Shown one piece after another: positions 1 through 12,300 of a DNA stretch of 64,000 nucleotides. The notes beneath the pieces are model-generated. The model did not search any database and was not told the origin of the DNA. It worked only from the letters and a program-made list of their open reading frames with translations. Location of the stretch: assembly GCA_027574665.1 (NCBI GenBank), contig CM050664.1, positions 17,200,774-17,264,773 on the forward strand. The letters run 5' to 3'. This stretch comes from Rhynochetos jubatus. Lineage: Eukaryota > Chordata > Aves > Eurypygiformes > Rhynochetidae. The translations under genes were made by a program, and so were the position numbers. Every line of letters begins with the position of its first letter. The first letter of the stretch is position 1.

Positions 1-3000
1 GACCGTGTGCTCACAGCATGAGTGTGTGGAAGGAAGGGAGGTCTGGAAGCAGGGAGGTTCCCCAGTGCTTGTGCTGGAAGATGAGTGACTTCCCGGGAAC
101 CTGGTGTGCGGCTGTCCCACGACGGCACAGCTGATCCCACCAACTTCCAGGGATGGCAGGCATCACTGAGCTCCCAGGGCTTAAGGAGCTGTCTGCCATC
201 CCCTGATCAGCCTTTCAATAAGGGGTTGTTCTCAAGTACCTGTGTTGAGGATCTGAGCAGGGAAGTGGTAATGTGGGGCTGTGCAGATCACCTCAGGTGA
301 GGAGGCTCGATAAATGATGCTTCTCATTTTGGTGCCACTGACCATCTGTGTAATTGTCTTTGTTCTGTCCAGTGGGGGCTTTTAATATTGTTGCTTATAT
401 CGCGAAGGATATGATGTGATCTGGTTTGTCAGTCTGTTTTGCTGAAATAAGCTGAAGTAGTTGTTTTCCCTTGGGTGTTATTTGGGTTCTGTACTCTGGC
501 AGTCCTAGAGGTTTTCATTTTACAACCAGCATTTTGGAAGTTTTAGATGTTTGTTTTCACTTTGTTTTAATTAAATTGCTATAACCTGGGGGAAATCTTT
601 TGGATTAATTTAAACGGAAAGCCTTATGCTGAGTAAATCCAGCATTCCCTGTCTGTCTGATTGTGCTGCTCAGAGTTTTGACATGAAAAGTTAAAATCTC
701 ACTCCAGGCTTGAAAGTTTGCAATCATTGACTGCAACAGGCATGGCCAGCTCTGTGTCATAAAAGGATTATGTTAATCTATTGTTTGGGAAAGAAGCTGA
801 GATTTTAACAGACTCTATTTTGATGTAGAAATGGGGTAATTACTGGGTGAGAGGAGGGAAGAGAAAGGTTGGAAGTAGAAATGCCCTTTCCTGGTGCATG
901 TGGGTGTGAGTCGTTGGACCCTGGGGCTATGGCTGCTGTGGATGACTGTGCCCCTCTGGGATGTGGGCCTGGCCCTGGGGAGCCTTGTGCTCCCCTGAGG
1001 TGTGCAGCACTGACTTTGGGGAGTGGGGAGGATGCAAATTCCCGTGGGGTTTGGGTGCTGTCTCCTCCTGGGCAGTGGCAGTTGTTGCTGTGCTGACCCC
1101 TGGGTGTGCTGGGCTGGGTCTGGGCTATGCAGCCCTGGAAAGGGGAGGTGCTCAGGACCATGCTGCTGTGTCTGTGGGATCAGTGGAGGGACTTCATACA
1201 AGTCAGAGGGAAGCTTGAGGCCATGGATGAGTAATTTCCCAGTGAGGTGGTTGCATTTATCCATAATTCACTTCAACGCAGGCTATGTGGTGCTTGAGGG
1301 GAGTAGGTTGGAGCCTCATCCTGCTTGTTCTGCTGCCTGTGAAGGTGACCTCCCTGGCCTGGCAGTTAATTGTGTTGTTGCCAGCTCCTTCTCCAGCCTG
1401 TGGCCACTGTGTGCTGCCTCTTTGCCCCAGTGAGCCCCTGGGAGGGGTCACCCAGCAGCCCAGCTTCTGCTCAGGCAGTAGCCATCAGCCACCGAAATTT
1501 TAGGAAGCTGTAGTCAAAGTGGCCAGGGCACCGGCAGCAGCTGCACGGCGAGCAGCCTCCGTGGTGTGCACAGGATCAGGAGTGGGGAGTACACAGCACA
1601 AAGCGGAAACCGTGCGGCTGGGATATCTTTACACCATGGGTTGACAACCTCTTCAACCCTTTTCTATGTCGTCTGATCTCCCTCTTTCTCTGACTGGACT
1701 GCTGCGAGTCCTGGTACCCTACTGGAAAGGGGGAAGGAGATGCCGGCAAGCAGCCTGAGGTGCCATAGGGTTATGTGCTGCTAAGGAAACCCTTGCAATA
1801 ATACCTGGAGGCCTTGACAGGGGAGAGAGGCTGCCTGTGGGGAGCTGGGCGTAGGAGGAGGCTGCTCCTCATCAGAGATCCAGATCGGTACAAGGAGCTA
1901 TTTATGAATGCAGGCAGCCGTATTGATTGTGGTCCTGTGGCTCTCCCAGCCTGCAGATGGCTTGCTCCGTATTGATTATTATTTTTTCTAAAGAGTGATG
2001 AAGTTTGCTGGGCTGTAATGGCAAAAATTATTCTCCTTTCCATTTTCTGAAATTCTTGATCATGTTAATGAGTTTTCCATTTTTTCCTTAAGGTTTTGCC
2101 AGAGCTGGTTTTTTAGGGGAAAAAGAACAACTGTGTGCTGAGCTGTCTTCCCAAGCTGATTGAGGATGTGGGGACGGGGGTGTCATGTGCCTGATTTGCC
2201 CCACTTGGGCAGAGTCTGGGAGTTTTCTATGAAACAATCAAACGAGTTTTGAGTGGATTCCCAGCAGTGGGGACAGAGCTGGGGTGCACACGCATGGGCA
2301 TGGTATGGCAGGGGCAGCCCCCCTCACCCATAAGAGAGCTCTACCAGTGCCAAATGTCCTCAAACTGTTCTGCCTTTATTTCTCCTTTTGCTGTATTTCC
2401 TCCTATCATCTCACTGCTGATGTTTTATACTTTCTTCAGTCCTTTTGAACTCAATGAACTCTTTTTTTAGGAGGGACAAACCAATTTTCTCTTTTTTCCT
2501 CTTGGCAAGTCTATAGAAGCCACTGTGACTCTTCAGCTGGCTGTGCTTGCTGCCTGTTTTTTCCTGCCCATATCTTTCCCCTGCAAGCCTGGGCCAGGTT
2601 TTCCTGCCACCATCAAGGAGCAGGCACCAGGGATGTCCCTGCTTTGGGAGGTAATTGTCCCCGTGCTTGCTGTCGTCTAACTGCATAGTGTCGCACGCGG
2701 GGAGGACCTTTTTAAGTGGGATGAAATAACTTGGCAATTCCCATTGATCTGGGAGGTTAAAAAGGAAATTGGATTTTTACAAGCCCATCCCATGCTGCTC
2801 TGGAAAGGGACAGATGCTGATGAGCCGCTGCAGGCAGGCGAACGGATCAGCACTGGTGTATATGTGGCTACCTTCATGCTGCTAAACCACCTGGCTTTTG
2901 ATGGTGGTTACACCTCTGCTTCTCTGTGAAGGTGAATTTTGAGCCAAACTCTCAAGTAAATACTCATTTGCGCCAGAGTGCTTTGACCCCTGCGTGCCTC

Positions 3001-3180
3001 ACCCTGTGGGATGAGGAGCTGGGTGCTGAGGTCCCTGATTTTCCAGAGCAAAGGGAGGGTCTTTGGCAGGCTGGAAGCAGGGTGCTGCCAGCCAGGCTCC
3101 CAGCACCCAGGGCTGCATTTAGACGTTGGATGCTACAGTACATCTTAACTCTTTAATGTGGCTAATGCCCACCTTTCTCT

Positions 3181-3520
3181 TTGTTCCTGCATAGGAAAGT
3201 GGCCCAAATTATAAAAAGAATGTGTTTTTGAAGTCTCTGTAATTCAAGGCTGCTGCCAAGAATGAGGCTATTTTAACTGTAACTTGGGCAGCACATCTGG
3301 ATTTGCTGCTGGAATTAGAGTAATTGTGCTAAATGAGTTCTAATGCAGTGATATGCCAGACAAATTAGTAAATTGATGTGACTGGTTTATGCTAGGTATC
3401 AGCACTGAAATTTTTATGTAATGCAATATAACTGACAATTAAAGCAAAGTGCCTAGTTAGACTTAAATTATAGAGCCTCTTGTATACTCTGCTTTTCATT
3501 ACAGCTGTATTGAAACAGCA
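3181..3520. promoter_or_regulatory. AT-rich block, candidate conserved non-coding element
   Basis: This stretch differs sharply from the GC-rich sequence on both sides. It has almost no CpG, contains many TAAT/ATTA homeodomain-type cores, and has no simple repeat and no recognisable transposon. No frame is open over any useful length. Unique AT-rich islands of this kind inside GC-rich bird sequence are often conserved enhancers, but conservation cannot be judged from one sequence. It could equally be neutral AT-rich DNA. Confidence 0.22.
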
Positions 3521-6500
3521 CTTCTGTAGGGCTTCACAGCTTTGATAAGCGTGCGTTAGTCCCAGGGCTGCAGGGTTTTGGGGAGTTGGCCTCCAGAAGC
3601 CAGGCCGTGTTTCTTCAGGGCTGTGGGCAACAGCAAGGACCTGCCGTTTGTGCCACGTAGGCTTGCACTTGCATGTAGCACAGATATATTAATTTAACTT
3701 ATGCCTCAAGGATGGTGCAAAAGAAGTCTTATATTTGCAGCTGTTGGTTGTCTTGAAAAGTTCTCTGACCCAAAACTAGTTTTAGCAGAGGTGTGTGTGT
3801 GTCTCTTCTATGTGGTTCTCTTCTGTTCCCCGACGTTTGGCATTGTGGTGGGTGCACATAAAGCTCAGCTCTGAGGATGCTCCAGGAAGCTGAGGGACTT
3901 GTGGCCTGTCCTGTCCGGGGTCGCTGTGGGCAGCAGCAGAGGGCTGACGGCTCTCCTGCAGGGAGGCAGACCTGCAGCATCTACTGCACCCTGTTATTTA
4001 GCTGTGGTAGATTTAAGGCTCCACCAGCACCAGGTGGTCAAGTGCAAGTGCTGTACAGCTGGCGTGTAGCATGGGGAGGGGAGTATGGTAGCATGTATGT
4101 AGGCACTGGCCACTAAACTGTCACAACCTGCTTCTCTCAACTGCTGCTGGTGCCCAGGCAGGGACTGTAGCATGTGGGTGCATTCAGTGCTGCTGAGGTT
4201 GCTTCCCAGAGCAGGGCTGTGTGCAGCTCAAACATCACCAAGCTGCAGATCTGGTGCATCTTCGAGTGTCCCCTTTGACCCGATGGCCAGAGGTGCAGGG
4301 TGCTGTGGTGGGGCTGAGCTGTGGGAGCATCTCTGGAGGGTATGGAGGAAGCAGCTGGAGTGGGGGAAGTGTCCGGCTTGTGGCCAGCCTGTACCTGGGT
4401 GCTGTAGTGGCTGGCTGCTTTGTGCTGGATCTGGGGCAGCAGGTGACTTGGAGAAGCTGGTTCCTCTCCAGCTGGCAGTAAAAGAAGGCTCATGAGAACT
4501 CCTCTCCATCCTGACCTGAAGGCATAGCTATTCCCTGGGGGATTAGGAAGCTTCCCCTCCCTCAGTTCATGGGATCTCAGCAAGTGTTTCTCCCTCTGGG
4601 AAAAGGGACACTGACCACAACAGATGGAACTGGAGTACCAGGATCTGCACAGTGCTTTTGTTTTTCTCCTGAGTGATGGCTCTGCAAAAGCTCACTCTTC
4701 GGCTATGGGACATCTTGGGATGAGCAGGCAGCAGTGCCTCCTGCTCCAGGCTCCATCCCTGATGAGCTGCTCAGGCTTTGGCTTCTCCTTGGCCAGACTT
4801 GCTGCTTTTCTAGACTCTTCTGCTGTTGTCACTGCTTTAATTACAAACCTGCTGTCTGGGACTCCATTTCTGTGTCCTGCTGGACTCCATCCTCTGCATT
4901 GCTGGAGGACCTTCAAAAGCTGCAGCAGTTCCTGCTCCCTAGGTATTAGCCAGACTGGGAAAGGGCCATGTGGAAAAGAAACCTTAAAACAGCCAAGGCT
5001 TTGCTTGTAGATGGGGTGGCTGCTCCCAGTGTGGCTTAACTCTGTCTCCCCTGCTTCCCCCAGGCCTTGGGATGCTGGGTACATCACCTGTGCTGTCCTG
5101 TGGGAAGGGATGAGCTGCTGAAAGCAAGGGCAAAGGAGGAGCAGCAATTGGCTCTGCATCAGCTGATGAGTGGCTCTTGGGGATGCAGCTCCCAGAGGAG
5201 CCAGGGACTTGTGCTGAGCAGTCTTGGTGTGGAGGAGGGAAAGTGAAGCCCTGGAGAAATAGGGCAGGAGTGCTCTGGCATTGTAGGAGCAGATAGAGAA
5301 GCTGTTAGTTCTGTCTGAAGAACACCCTTTTCCACCTTCCCTGCTTCTGCCTAGCCACACCTAAGAAGGGTGGTCAGAATAAAAGCTGCCCTGGGAAGCC
5401 ACAAAGACACAACAAGGTATGGGCTGTTCACCCAGGGCTGTGAGGAGTCTCCCAGCGATGGTGCAAGGGCCACCTTCCAGTGCTGTCCGGCTTGTCTTGC
5501 CATGCTGGTTGGACAGGGCACCTGCAGAGATGCTTCCCAGTTCACTGCTCCTGGGCAGGCCTGGGACCTGTGTTGTTTGAGGTAGCTGCTATGACTTCTG
5601 CCTGGAAAAGCATCAAGGTTGTTTGCAGGCTGGACTGGTGCTGATTCCCACATCTGCGAGGGCTTCACTGTGTTCGTGCATTTTGAAATGGGAAATGCTG
5701 GTCTCCATGGCCTGAAAACCACGTGTACAGGAATGTGCGGGCGACCCAGACAACCACAGGGTTGTGTTTATGGATCAGGTTTTTCTCCTCCAAAATGCCT
5801 GCAGACAAAGGTGTGAGATGCTTGTACAGATGTCTCGGTGATGGTTGCGCCGGGGTGGCGACGCGTATGGCAGTGCTCTGCGTTACACAACACGCAGTCC
5901 CAGCACTGTATGGGTTTTGATTTCTGCTTTAACAGTCCTCTCCACAGCTCCTCTTAAAAATCAGTTTATATCTCTGGCAAATTAAACTCTGGTTTCACTT
6001 ATAAAGTGTTTCATTCCACTGTTAAGTGAAAGTGGGAAGCTGACTTTCGCATCACTGAGTACATGGCTGCAAACCCCAGCACAGCAGATTGTTAATGTGA
6101 AATTAGAGAGATTTCCACAATATCTCAGTAAATTGCCTCTGCTGCTTAATAAAAGGCACAGAGCTCCTCTGGGAGACACTTGTGTGACAGCGCTATCTTG
6201 ATGGGCTGACCAAGTCATTCCTTGGGCAGGGAAGGACCTGAGGGCTGTTCCTGTGCCTTGGAGGAAAGGAAGACAGCCTTTCCCTTGCCCCAAGTCACCA
6301 GAGGAAAACCAGAGACTAAACCACAGAGGAGAGATGTAGGAGCTTGCACCCCAGCACTGGTGGTGCTTGCAGCCAGACGGGTCCCTGGTGACCCTGGTCC
6401 TGGGGTGTGCTGGGGGGCTGTGGGGTAGCAATCCCCTCTGGAATATTACTTTATGGTCATAGATGGAGGTGCTTATGGAGATGTCTTGAGTGTTCAGGGA

Positions 6501-6750
6501 TTGGTACCTTGAATCCCACCAACCCCAGCTACCTGGACAGTGAGAGTTTCATGAAGGCTGAGGTTCCTCCTGGCTGTTTTCTAGGTGCTGATGCTGTTGG
6601 GCTCAGGAAGTCCAGGCTTTGCAGCCTTGCAGGAGGCCTGACTGCCTCCAGAGAGCTGTGGCTCCTACCTACCTGCCCAGGAGGGGATTGTGGAAATGTG
6701 GGGTATCACCCACGCAGCCGGGTGCTGTGGAAGACTGACTGGCTCCATGG

Positions 6751-6773
6751 AGTGTGTGTGTGTCTGTCTGTCT
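6751..6773. repeat. Short (TG)n-(TCTG)n microsatellite
   Basis: A compound tract of TG dinucleotides is followed directly by TCTG units. It lies in non-coding sequence about 2.5 kb before the first coding exon. It is short and probably neutral, but may be length-polymorphic. Confidence 0.7.
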
Positions 6774-7189
6774 AAACCTCCTGCTGCTTTTTCTACAGTC
6801 TTCCAAATTGCCCTTTTGTCCCCCAACAATTCTGCTTTGCAAATGCCAAAGGAGGCTCCCTGGGGCAGCTCGCTGCTCCTCTGCCCTCCCATCAGGCAGT
6901 GGTAGGAAGAGGAGAAGAGATGGATTCAAATCAACTTCTCTCATCCTCCCCACTCCTCCCGCTGCCCAGCCTCTCTCTTGTTGCCTTGGCATAGCTCAGG
7001 AGCAGATAACATCCTCTCTGCCAGGTACCCTGCTGTCCTCCTCCGAAGGCATGTCATTGCCTTAGTGGCTGCCTCGGCAAGAGCCGGCGTTACAGCTTTC
7101 CCCTGTGGTAGGGAAACACTAGTTGTTCCCTTCTGTCTCCCGCTTGTCTGGTCTCCCCCTCAACTGCTTTTTCTGCTGCCTCCTGACAG

Positions 7190-8000
7190 CCCCCTCCGCT
7201 CTCCGGCTCCGCTGACCGCCCTTGCCGTGTTGCATTTCACTGCGACCGGTAACGGGGAGCCGATGCGCGATAAGGGGGGTGACAGTGTTACGGGCTCGCG
7301 CTGTGTGCCAGAGCCTGCGAGCGGATGCTCTGCCTCAGCCCTTGCCGCAAGCAAAGCGATTTTGGGAAGTGCCCTGGACCCCTCCCTGGCAGTGGTGGAG
7401 CCCATCGGAGGGAGAAGGTGGGCCATGAAGCGGGGGGGCGGCTGTGTGGGGCAGCGGGGAGACGGCTTTATTTTCTGTGGCTGTAAGAGGGAAGCGAGCA
7501 TGGGCTCCCCCCTCCTGATGTGTGAACGGGAGGGAGAAGGTGCCGGGGGGGGGGGGGGGGGGGGAGGGGATCATGTTGCTGCCCGTGTGGAGGTGCTGGC
7601 AGGGTCCCCCATGGCCACGGGGCCCCCAGTGTGTCCCCAGCTCCCCCTGCTTTGTGAGCAGGTTTGCGCTGGTTCAGAACAGGGAGGCAGGGAGGGAGAT
7701 GGTTCAGGCAAATTAAAACACCCCACCCACCGAGCTGCAGGCAGGGATGGTGACGGTCACCCTCAGAGTCCCCAGCAGCTGGGGAGGTGGTGGTGGGCTG
7801 ACCGTGGGCTGCGGGGCTGCCACTCCTTGGGGCGTACCCGGCTGCTGCAGGCATTTAATTCCGAGCGGGAAGCTGAGCGGGAGCCTTGAGGAAAAGGAAG
7901 ACAAGAAAGGTGGAGGGAAGCGGGCTTGGCGGGGTGCAGAGCTTCCAGCGGCGGGTGCTGTCCCTCCTTGTGGGCAGGCTGCTGGTGGCGGAGGGCTCTA
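7190..8000. promoter_or_regulatory. CpG-island-like segment, candidate promoter region
   Basis: CpG is scarce in most of the window but dense here. By hand I count about 23 CpG in 7201-7500, close to the number expected from base composition, and a second cluster lies at about 7800-7990. The segment is 1.2-2 kb upstream of the first coding exon on the + strand. No TATA box is obvious, as is usual for CpG-island promoters. A 303-codon open frame across it (6978-7889) looks accidental, since it contains the G20 run and has no domain. The segment may hold the transcription start or a 5' non-coding exon for the isoform that begins at 9244. Confidence 0.4.
7545..7564 (+). repeat. Homopolymer of 20 G
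   Basis: There are twenty consecutive G, followed by A and four more G. The run sits inside the CpG-rich candidate promoter. Such a tract can fold into a G-quadruplex on the + strand (i-motif on the other), is unstable in replication and is often miscounted in sequencing, so the exact length is uncertain. Confidence 0.85.
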
Positions 8001-9109
8001 AGCCAGGAAAGATCACTGAGTGGGGTTTTGTTTATTTTTTTTAACATGGCATTCACAACGGAGGGATCGAGGGGATGTGAAGGCAGCTTGCTGGTCTGCT
8101 GGCTGAGTTAACGCTGGATTTCTTTGCTGTTTCCTCGAGGGTCTCTTGGTGTGGTTGGGAGTCGCCGTTGGGCACCCCTTCCCCTGGACACGCTTCACTT
8201 AAGCTGGATTTGCTCCGTGGGGCTGGAGTGGGTGTGTTTTGTGGTGTGGGTTTTTTTTTTGTTTGTTTTTTGAAGCCCTTGGTTTTCCTCTGCCCAGCTG
8301 GATCCAGGCACTGAGGATGCAGAGACAAGTGCTCCTGACTCTGGGAGGTTTGGCAGTAGGATTTCCCTTCAGGTTAGCAGCATCCCTTCATCTGCTGCCT
8401 GCTGTGGCAGGGCTCTGTGCTGGGGCTTGGGGAGCAGAGCCCGCCGGTGACCTCTAACTGGATCAGACTTGCTGCTTTAAATGTCTCCTCCTGGCACTTA
8501 GGTGTTTGGTGACAGGCTGGAAAATTGTGTTAGGTAGATGCTGCTGGAGCTAAGGGGTGCCTTCTGCCTTGGAAAACAGAGAGGGAAGAAAACTGGTGAA
8601 CTCTGAATAGCCACAAGAAGAGCAAGTGGGGATCCTCTTTACCTATTGTGCTGGTGTCCCTGTGCTGCAAGAACAGACCCTTTGGAAATTCATCTGAACA
8701 GCTGATTTCTTGGGCTTTCTCCTGGCTTTCTGATCTGGACAGCAAACCTTCGCCTGCCCGAGGACTGCCACAGCTGCCCTGGGCCGCCTCCCTGGAGGCC
8801 TGCAGAGCAGCCGCTTGCTGTGGGGCTCACAGACCTGTGCCATCGCTGCCAAGGGATCCTTTCCAGCGGGTGTTGTTATTTTTTTCCTACCTCCTGCTTA
8901 ATTCAGCTCTGCAGCATCGCAATAAATAACCGTGCGGACACCAGCTGCTCTTGTGCAGCCCAACGCCTGCAGTTGGCTCGGGAAGGCAGAGCTCCCTACC
9001 TTAGAAACTGGAAGGGTCACCATGGAGTGCTCTGTGGACTGTCCAGCAGCAAGTAATTCCTGGCTAAGCTCCTCCTGTCTTGTGCTGTCTCTCTCCCTCT
9101 GACTTGTAG

Positions 9110-9243
9110 TGCTCCTTCCCGCTCCCCTGGGCTGATGGAGCGTGCAGGGTAGTGAGTGCAGCTGGGCTGTAGCATGCGTGAGTGTGCGGTGGGACCAGTG
9201 CCCAGGGACGCAGGCGGGCGTGTACTTGGATGCCGTGGGGGCC
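9110..9243 (+). other. Candidate 5' UTR part of first coding exon, with two upstream ORFs
   Basis: A pyrimidine-rich tract (9080-9107) ending in TAG at 9107-9109 is a good splice acceptor, so a 5' non-coding exon further left could join here. Alternatively, transcription may start in this stretch. Between it and the main ATG lie two upstream ATGs. The first, at 9135, gives a five-codon ORF. The second, at 9174, has A at -3; it opens a 57-codon frame ending at 9347, which overlaps the main start out of frame. The main frame itself has a stop at 9133-9135, so coding does not extend further left in this exon. Confidence 0.35.
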
Positions 9244-9362
9244 ATGGCTTCATTCGGGAAGCTGACCGAGTACTTCAGCCTGAGGAAATCGAGGACGGAG
9301 CTGCGCTCTGGGCGACGGGGCCGGCGGAGCGGGAGCTGTTGCTATAGTGTCACCGAGTGCAG
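9244..9362 (+). CDS. First coding exon of an unidentified + strand gene (residues 1-39 and two bases of codon 40)
   Basis: The frame starts at an ATG in a very good Kozak context (GCCATGG) and runs to a donor CAG/GTATGA at 9363. It encodes a short basic N-terminus beginning MASFGKLTEYFSLRKSRTE, then an Arg/Gly/Ser-rich stretch and a Cys pair at residues 33-34. The exon ends after two bases of a codon (AG), and the next exon supplies G to make Arg40. CpG density rises in the exon (TTCGG, CCGAG, GCGACGG), unlike the flanks. The N-terminal KLTEYF stretch with no signal peptide suggests a cytoplasmic protein. I do not recognise the family. An alternative first exon in other isoforms is likely, because exons 2 and 3 would accept any upstream exon ending in the same phase. 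The main doubt is that single short first exons are easy to imagine in GC-rich DNA; the phase match argues for it. Confidence 0.68.
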
Positions 9363-12300
9363 GTATGAGGTGGCCAGTGGCCTGTCTATCCTGGCACCTG
9401 CCTCCATATGTGCCTGGGGGCTGTGGGGTGGGAGGTGCAGTCCTTGGTGTTCTGCTTTCCCTTTCCCTCTCCTTGGGGCTAGGAGCAAGCCAAGAGCTCT
9501 GGAAGCATCACCTTGGTCCTGTCCAGAGTTCCGAAGTGGCTTACTGCCATGGGATGTTTCCAGCAGGCTCTGCGTCCTGGAGTCTGTATTCCTGCCCAGG
9601 GCACGTCCTGGGTGTCGGTAGTACATCTCAGATGTCTGCTGGGTGACCGCGTGCATGTGTCCCTGCTTGCCTCTGTCATCTGTTTTCTGTGTTGTGCTGC
9701 TGCACTGTCTCCTTGTCACGGTACAGAGGTTCTTGGACCATAACTGCCTTTCCCTCCCTTTCCCCCCCTCATGCTGTCGCGTGTGAAGTCCCCAACTGCA
9801 CGGGCAGCATGAAGTGGCTTCACGAGTGGAGTTGAAAGTGTGTGTGTACCCAATGCCGATGGAGCCTCCTGGCATGCAGTGGACGGGGAAGGGTTGGGGG
9901 GTCTCCCAGTTGTGCTCTGGGGCAGGGTGCAATGGTGAGGGGCTCCTGGGTAGATGCATGGTTGATTGTCAGCTTGTTTGGGGTGTGGATTGCTAAGGGG
10001 AAGGTGCTGTGAATAGGGAGGGATGGCATTGGGCTGACTGGAAATCCCCTGGGAGCATGCTGCTGTTGGGATGCCTGGAGTCATGGCAGAGGCAGCATGG
10101 CCAGCCCCAGCTGTAGGGTGCTCCCTTCCCTGTGTTGCAATGTAAACACAGTTCTTGCAATTAAGAAAATTGCTCTGTGCCTGGGTGGCTTCTCTCTCTC
10201 TTTGGATATTATGAGCAGCTGGTAGGGCATGACTTGGACTTGATGCTGCTCAGGGCTTTTGCCCTCTGTGAGGGCTCATGGTGGGTCAGAGGGTGACTGG
10301 CCTGAGCAGCATGTCCCCAGATCCTCCTACCAAGCCAGGCAAGGTTCCTCCCTGCTTCTGGAGGGGTGTGTGTCTATGTAGGGACACACTGGGGGGAAAA
10401 ATAGCACTGAGATATCCACTCAGCTTCTTCCCAGGTTGTTGAGCATCTTGTACTCTGTATAAAGTATCTGTGCAGATCAAGAGGGAGTTGGGGGTCTGTT
10501 GCTCAGGCACTTCCTGCTGCTCACCATGTTGCTGCTGAGGTGGTGAGATGTGCTGTTGCTGTCTCCCCTTCTTACTCAGTGGTTACAGGAGACAGTCGCC
10601 TTTTCCCTGCTTGCTCCAAGCATGGCACAGTTTCTCCAGAAATGTTCATGGATGAGCTTTGTTCTGCTCTTGTTTGGTATTTCTCGGCATCTGTCTCAGG
10701 TTTTTGCTGTGCTGGTGCGCACCCCCTGGAGCTGGGTGTGAGGAAGGTAGATTCTTTGGGTGTGCCTGGGGTTTACTGGTGTGTGGCTGAGTGCCATGTG
10801 TAGAGGGAGCATATGCCATGTCTTCCTCATGCCAGGGAGAGGCCAAGACAAGGGGGTGCTCCTGGGGATTTGCGCAGGGTGCTATGGTCCTGGACCTTGT
10901 GTTTTGGGGGGAGTTGTGTGGTTTCCCATGTAAAGGGAGATGTCATGGTACCTTCCTAACTCTGGGGCATTAGCTACAAAAATGGTATTGCTGGTGTGTA
11001 GCTCATGTACTGAATTTTTGTGGGGGATGCTGGACATGGACACATGGGAATGCTTCCCTCGTGCAGGAGTGGGACTCACTGTGTGGCAGTTAGGGCATGG
11101 GGGCTGATGCTTGCCAAAGTTCTGCTCTGTGTGGGGCTGGCAGATGTGTCTTCCCTGTGTGCCCACGTGGTGGTACTGGGGGCTGTGCTCTCTGTGCTCC
11201 TTCATGTGTTTGTACCCTGTGCTGGGCAGCTCTTCTGGGCTGGCTCTGAGCATGTGGACAGTGTTCCTGGTGCCCCTGACTTCCCCAGTGCAGGGCTCGT
11301 GTGCACCTGCAGATACTGTGCCCAACTCCTTGATTGCATGTGGCTGATTATGGAAGTAAAAATAAGTGACTGGAGCATGAGATGCTTTTGAAAGCAGTGC
11401 CATTTTTCCCCCAAGCTACTTGAGATTTTGCCTCTTTTTTCCCTCCAATATCTGGGCGTGGAGAAGCCCTGGCGGTGGCCCCTGACCCAAGCTGAGCTGG
11501 CTGCTGGCATCCGGGAAGCTGAATGCTTCATGGCTGGGACCTGAGTGCCAACAAGAGGCACCTGCTGCCCTGTGACCCTGTCCTTTCTCTACTCAGTGCT
11601 TCTTCTAGCTCTGATGAACAACTTTCTGGTTTTATTTAATTTCTTTATGCTAATGTGGGCAAATTAAACAATGAAATAAGATGCTCAGGCTCCAGGTTTC
11701 CAAGTGTGTGGAGGTACTGGAGATCCTGCACCCCAGGCTCAGCAGTGTGGTGTCTGACAGACCCTACTGGAGCCCTTTGCACGGCTCACGGCAGCCGGGC
11801 TCCCACTGCACTTCTGGGACCACCCCAGCAAATGTAGGCAGGTCGGCAGCAAAGAGGCTGCGCTAACTGGAGTTATTAAATTCTAAATATAGTGGTCCCA
11901 CGCATTCTCGTAGGGCCTAACAGATATTAGCAGGTGTGTAGTTATGGTCTTAAGTAATATGCCTGCATTTTTAAACTACGCCTCCAGATAAAGCAGTGTT
12001 TGCAAGGTGGGTTGAGTACGTCTGCCGGATTTGGGAATTTGTGGGCTCAAACTTATGCGCAGAAGAGGAGCCCGGCCGTAGCATCCTCCTTCCCTATGCT
12101 CAGGTGCTGTTGGACAAGCATGATGCTTGCAGGAGCTGCTCAGCATCCGATGCGGCCCATGCCCTCCTCCTCTGCTGTGACCCGTGGCACAGAGCTGTGG
12201 CATGCTTCACCCCTTCACTGCTATGTCTGCTGGGGGTTTTCCAGCTGGAGATGCACCGGCTGTGCTCAGCAGGCAGGATGCTCTGCTGTGGTGCTCCAGC

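Larger units (their letters stand above)
1..7180. other. Left flank without recognisable gene (possible upstream intron)
   Basis: I find no exon with convincing splice sites, no transposon I recognise and no RNA gene here. Open frames of up to 222 codons occur on both strands, but they have no start context, domain or codon bias, and they reflect the stop-poor G/T-rich composition. Two AT-rich blocks stand out, at about 340-800 and 3181-3520. A third, at about 5930-6165, has several TTAAT-like cores. The G/T excess on the + strand is the same as inside the gene further right, so this stretch may be transcribed as part of a longer isoform; that is inference only. Confidence 0.5.

Noticed and set aside
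4692-5360. 222-codon open frame on the minus strand
   Set aside because: Composition simply mirrors CTG/CAG-rich + strand sequence. No start context, no domain, and equally long frames overlap it.
6978-7889. 303-codon open frame, the longest on the + strand
   Set aside because: It runs through the G20 tract and the CpG-rich segment, has Gly/Pro-rich low-complexity content, overlaps equally open frames on the other strand, and has no domain or splice context.
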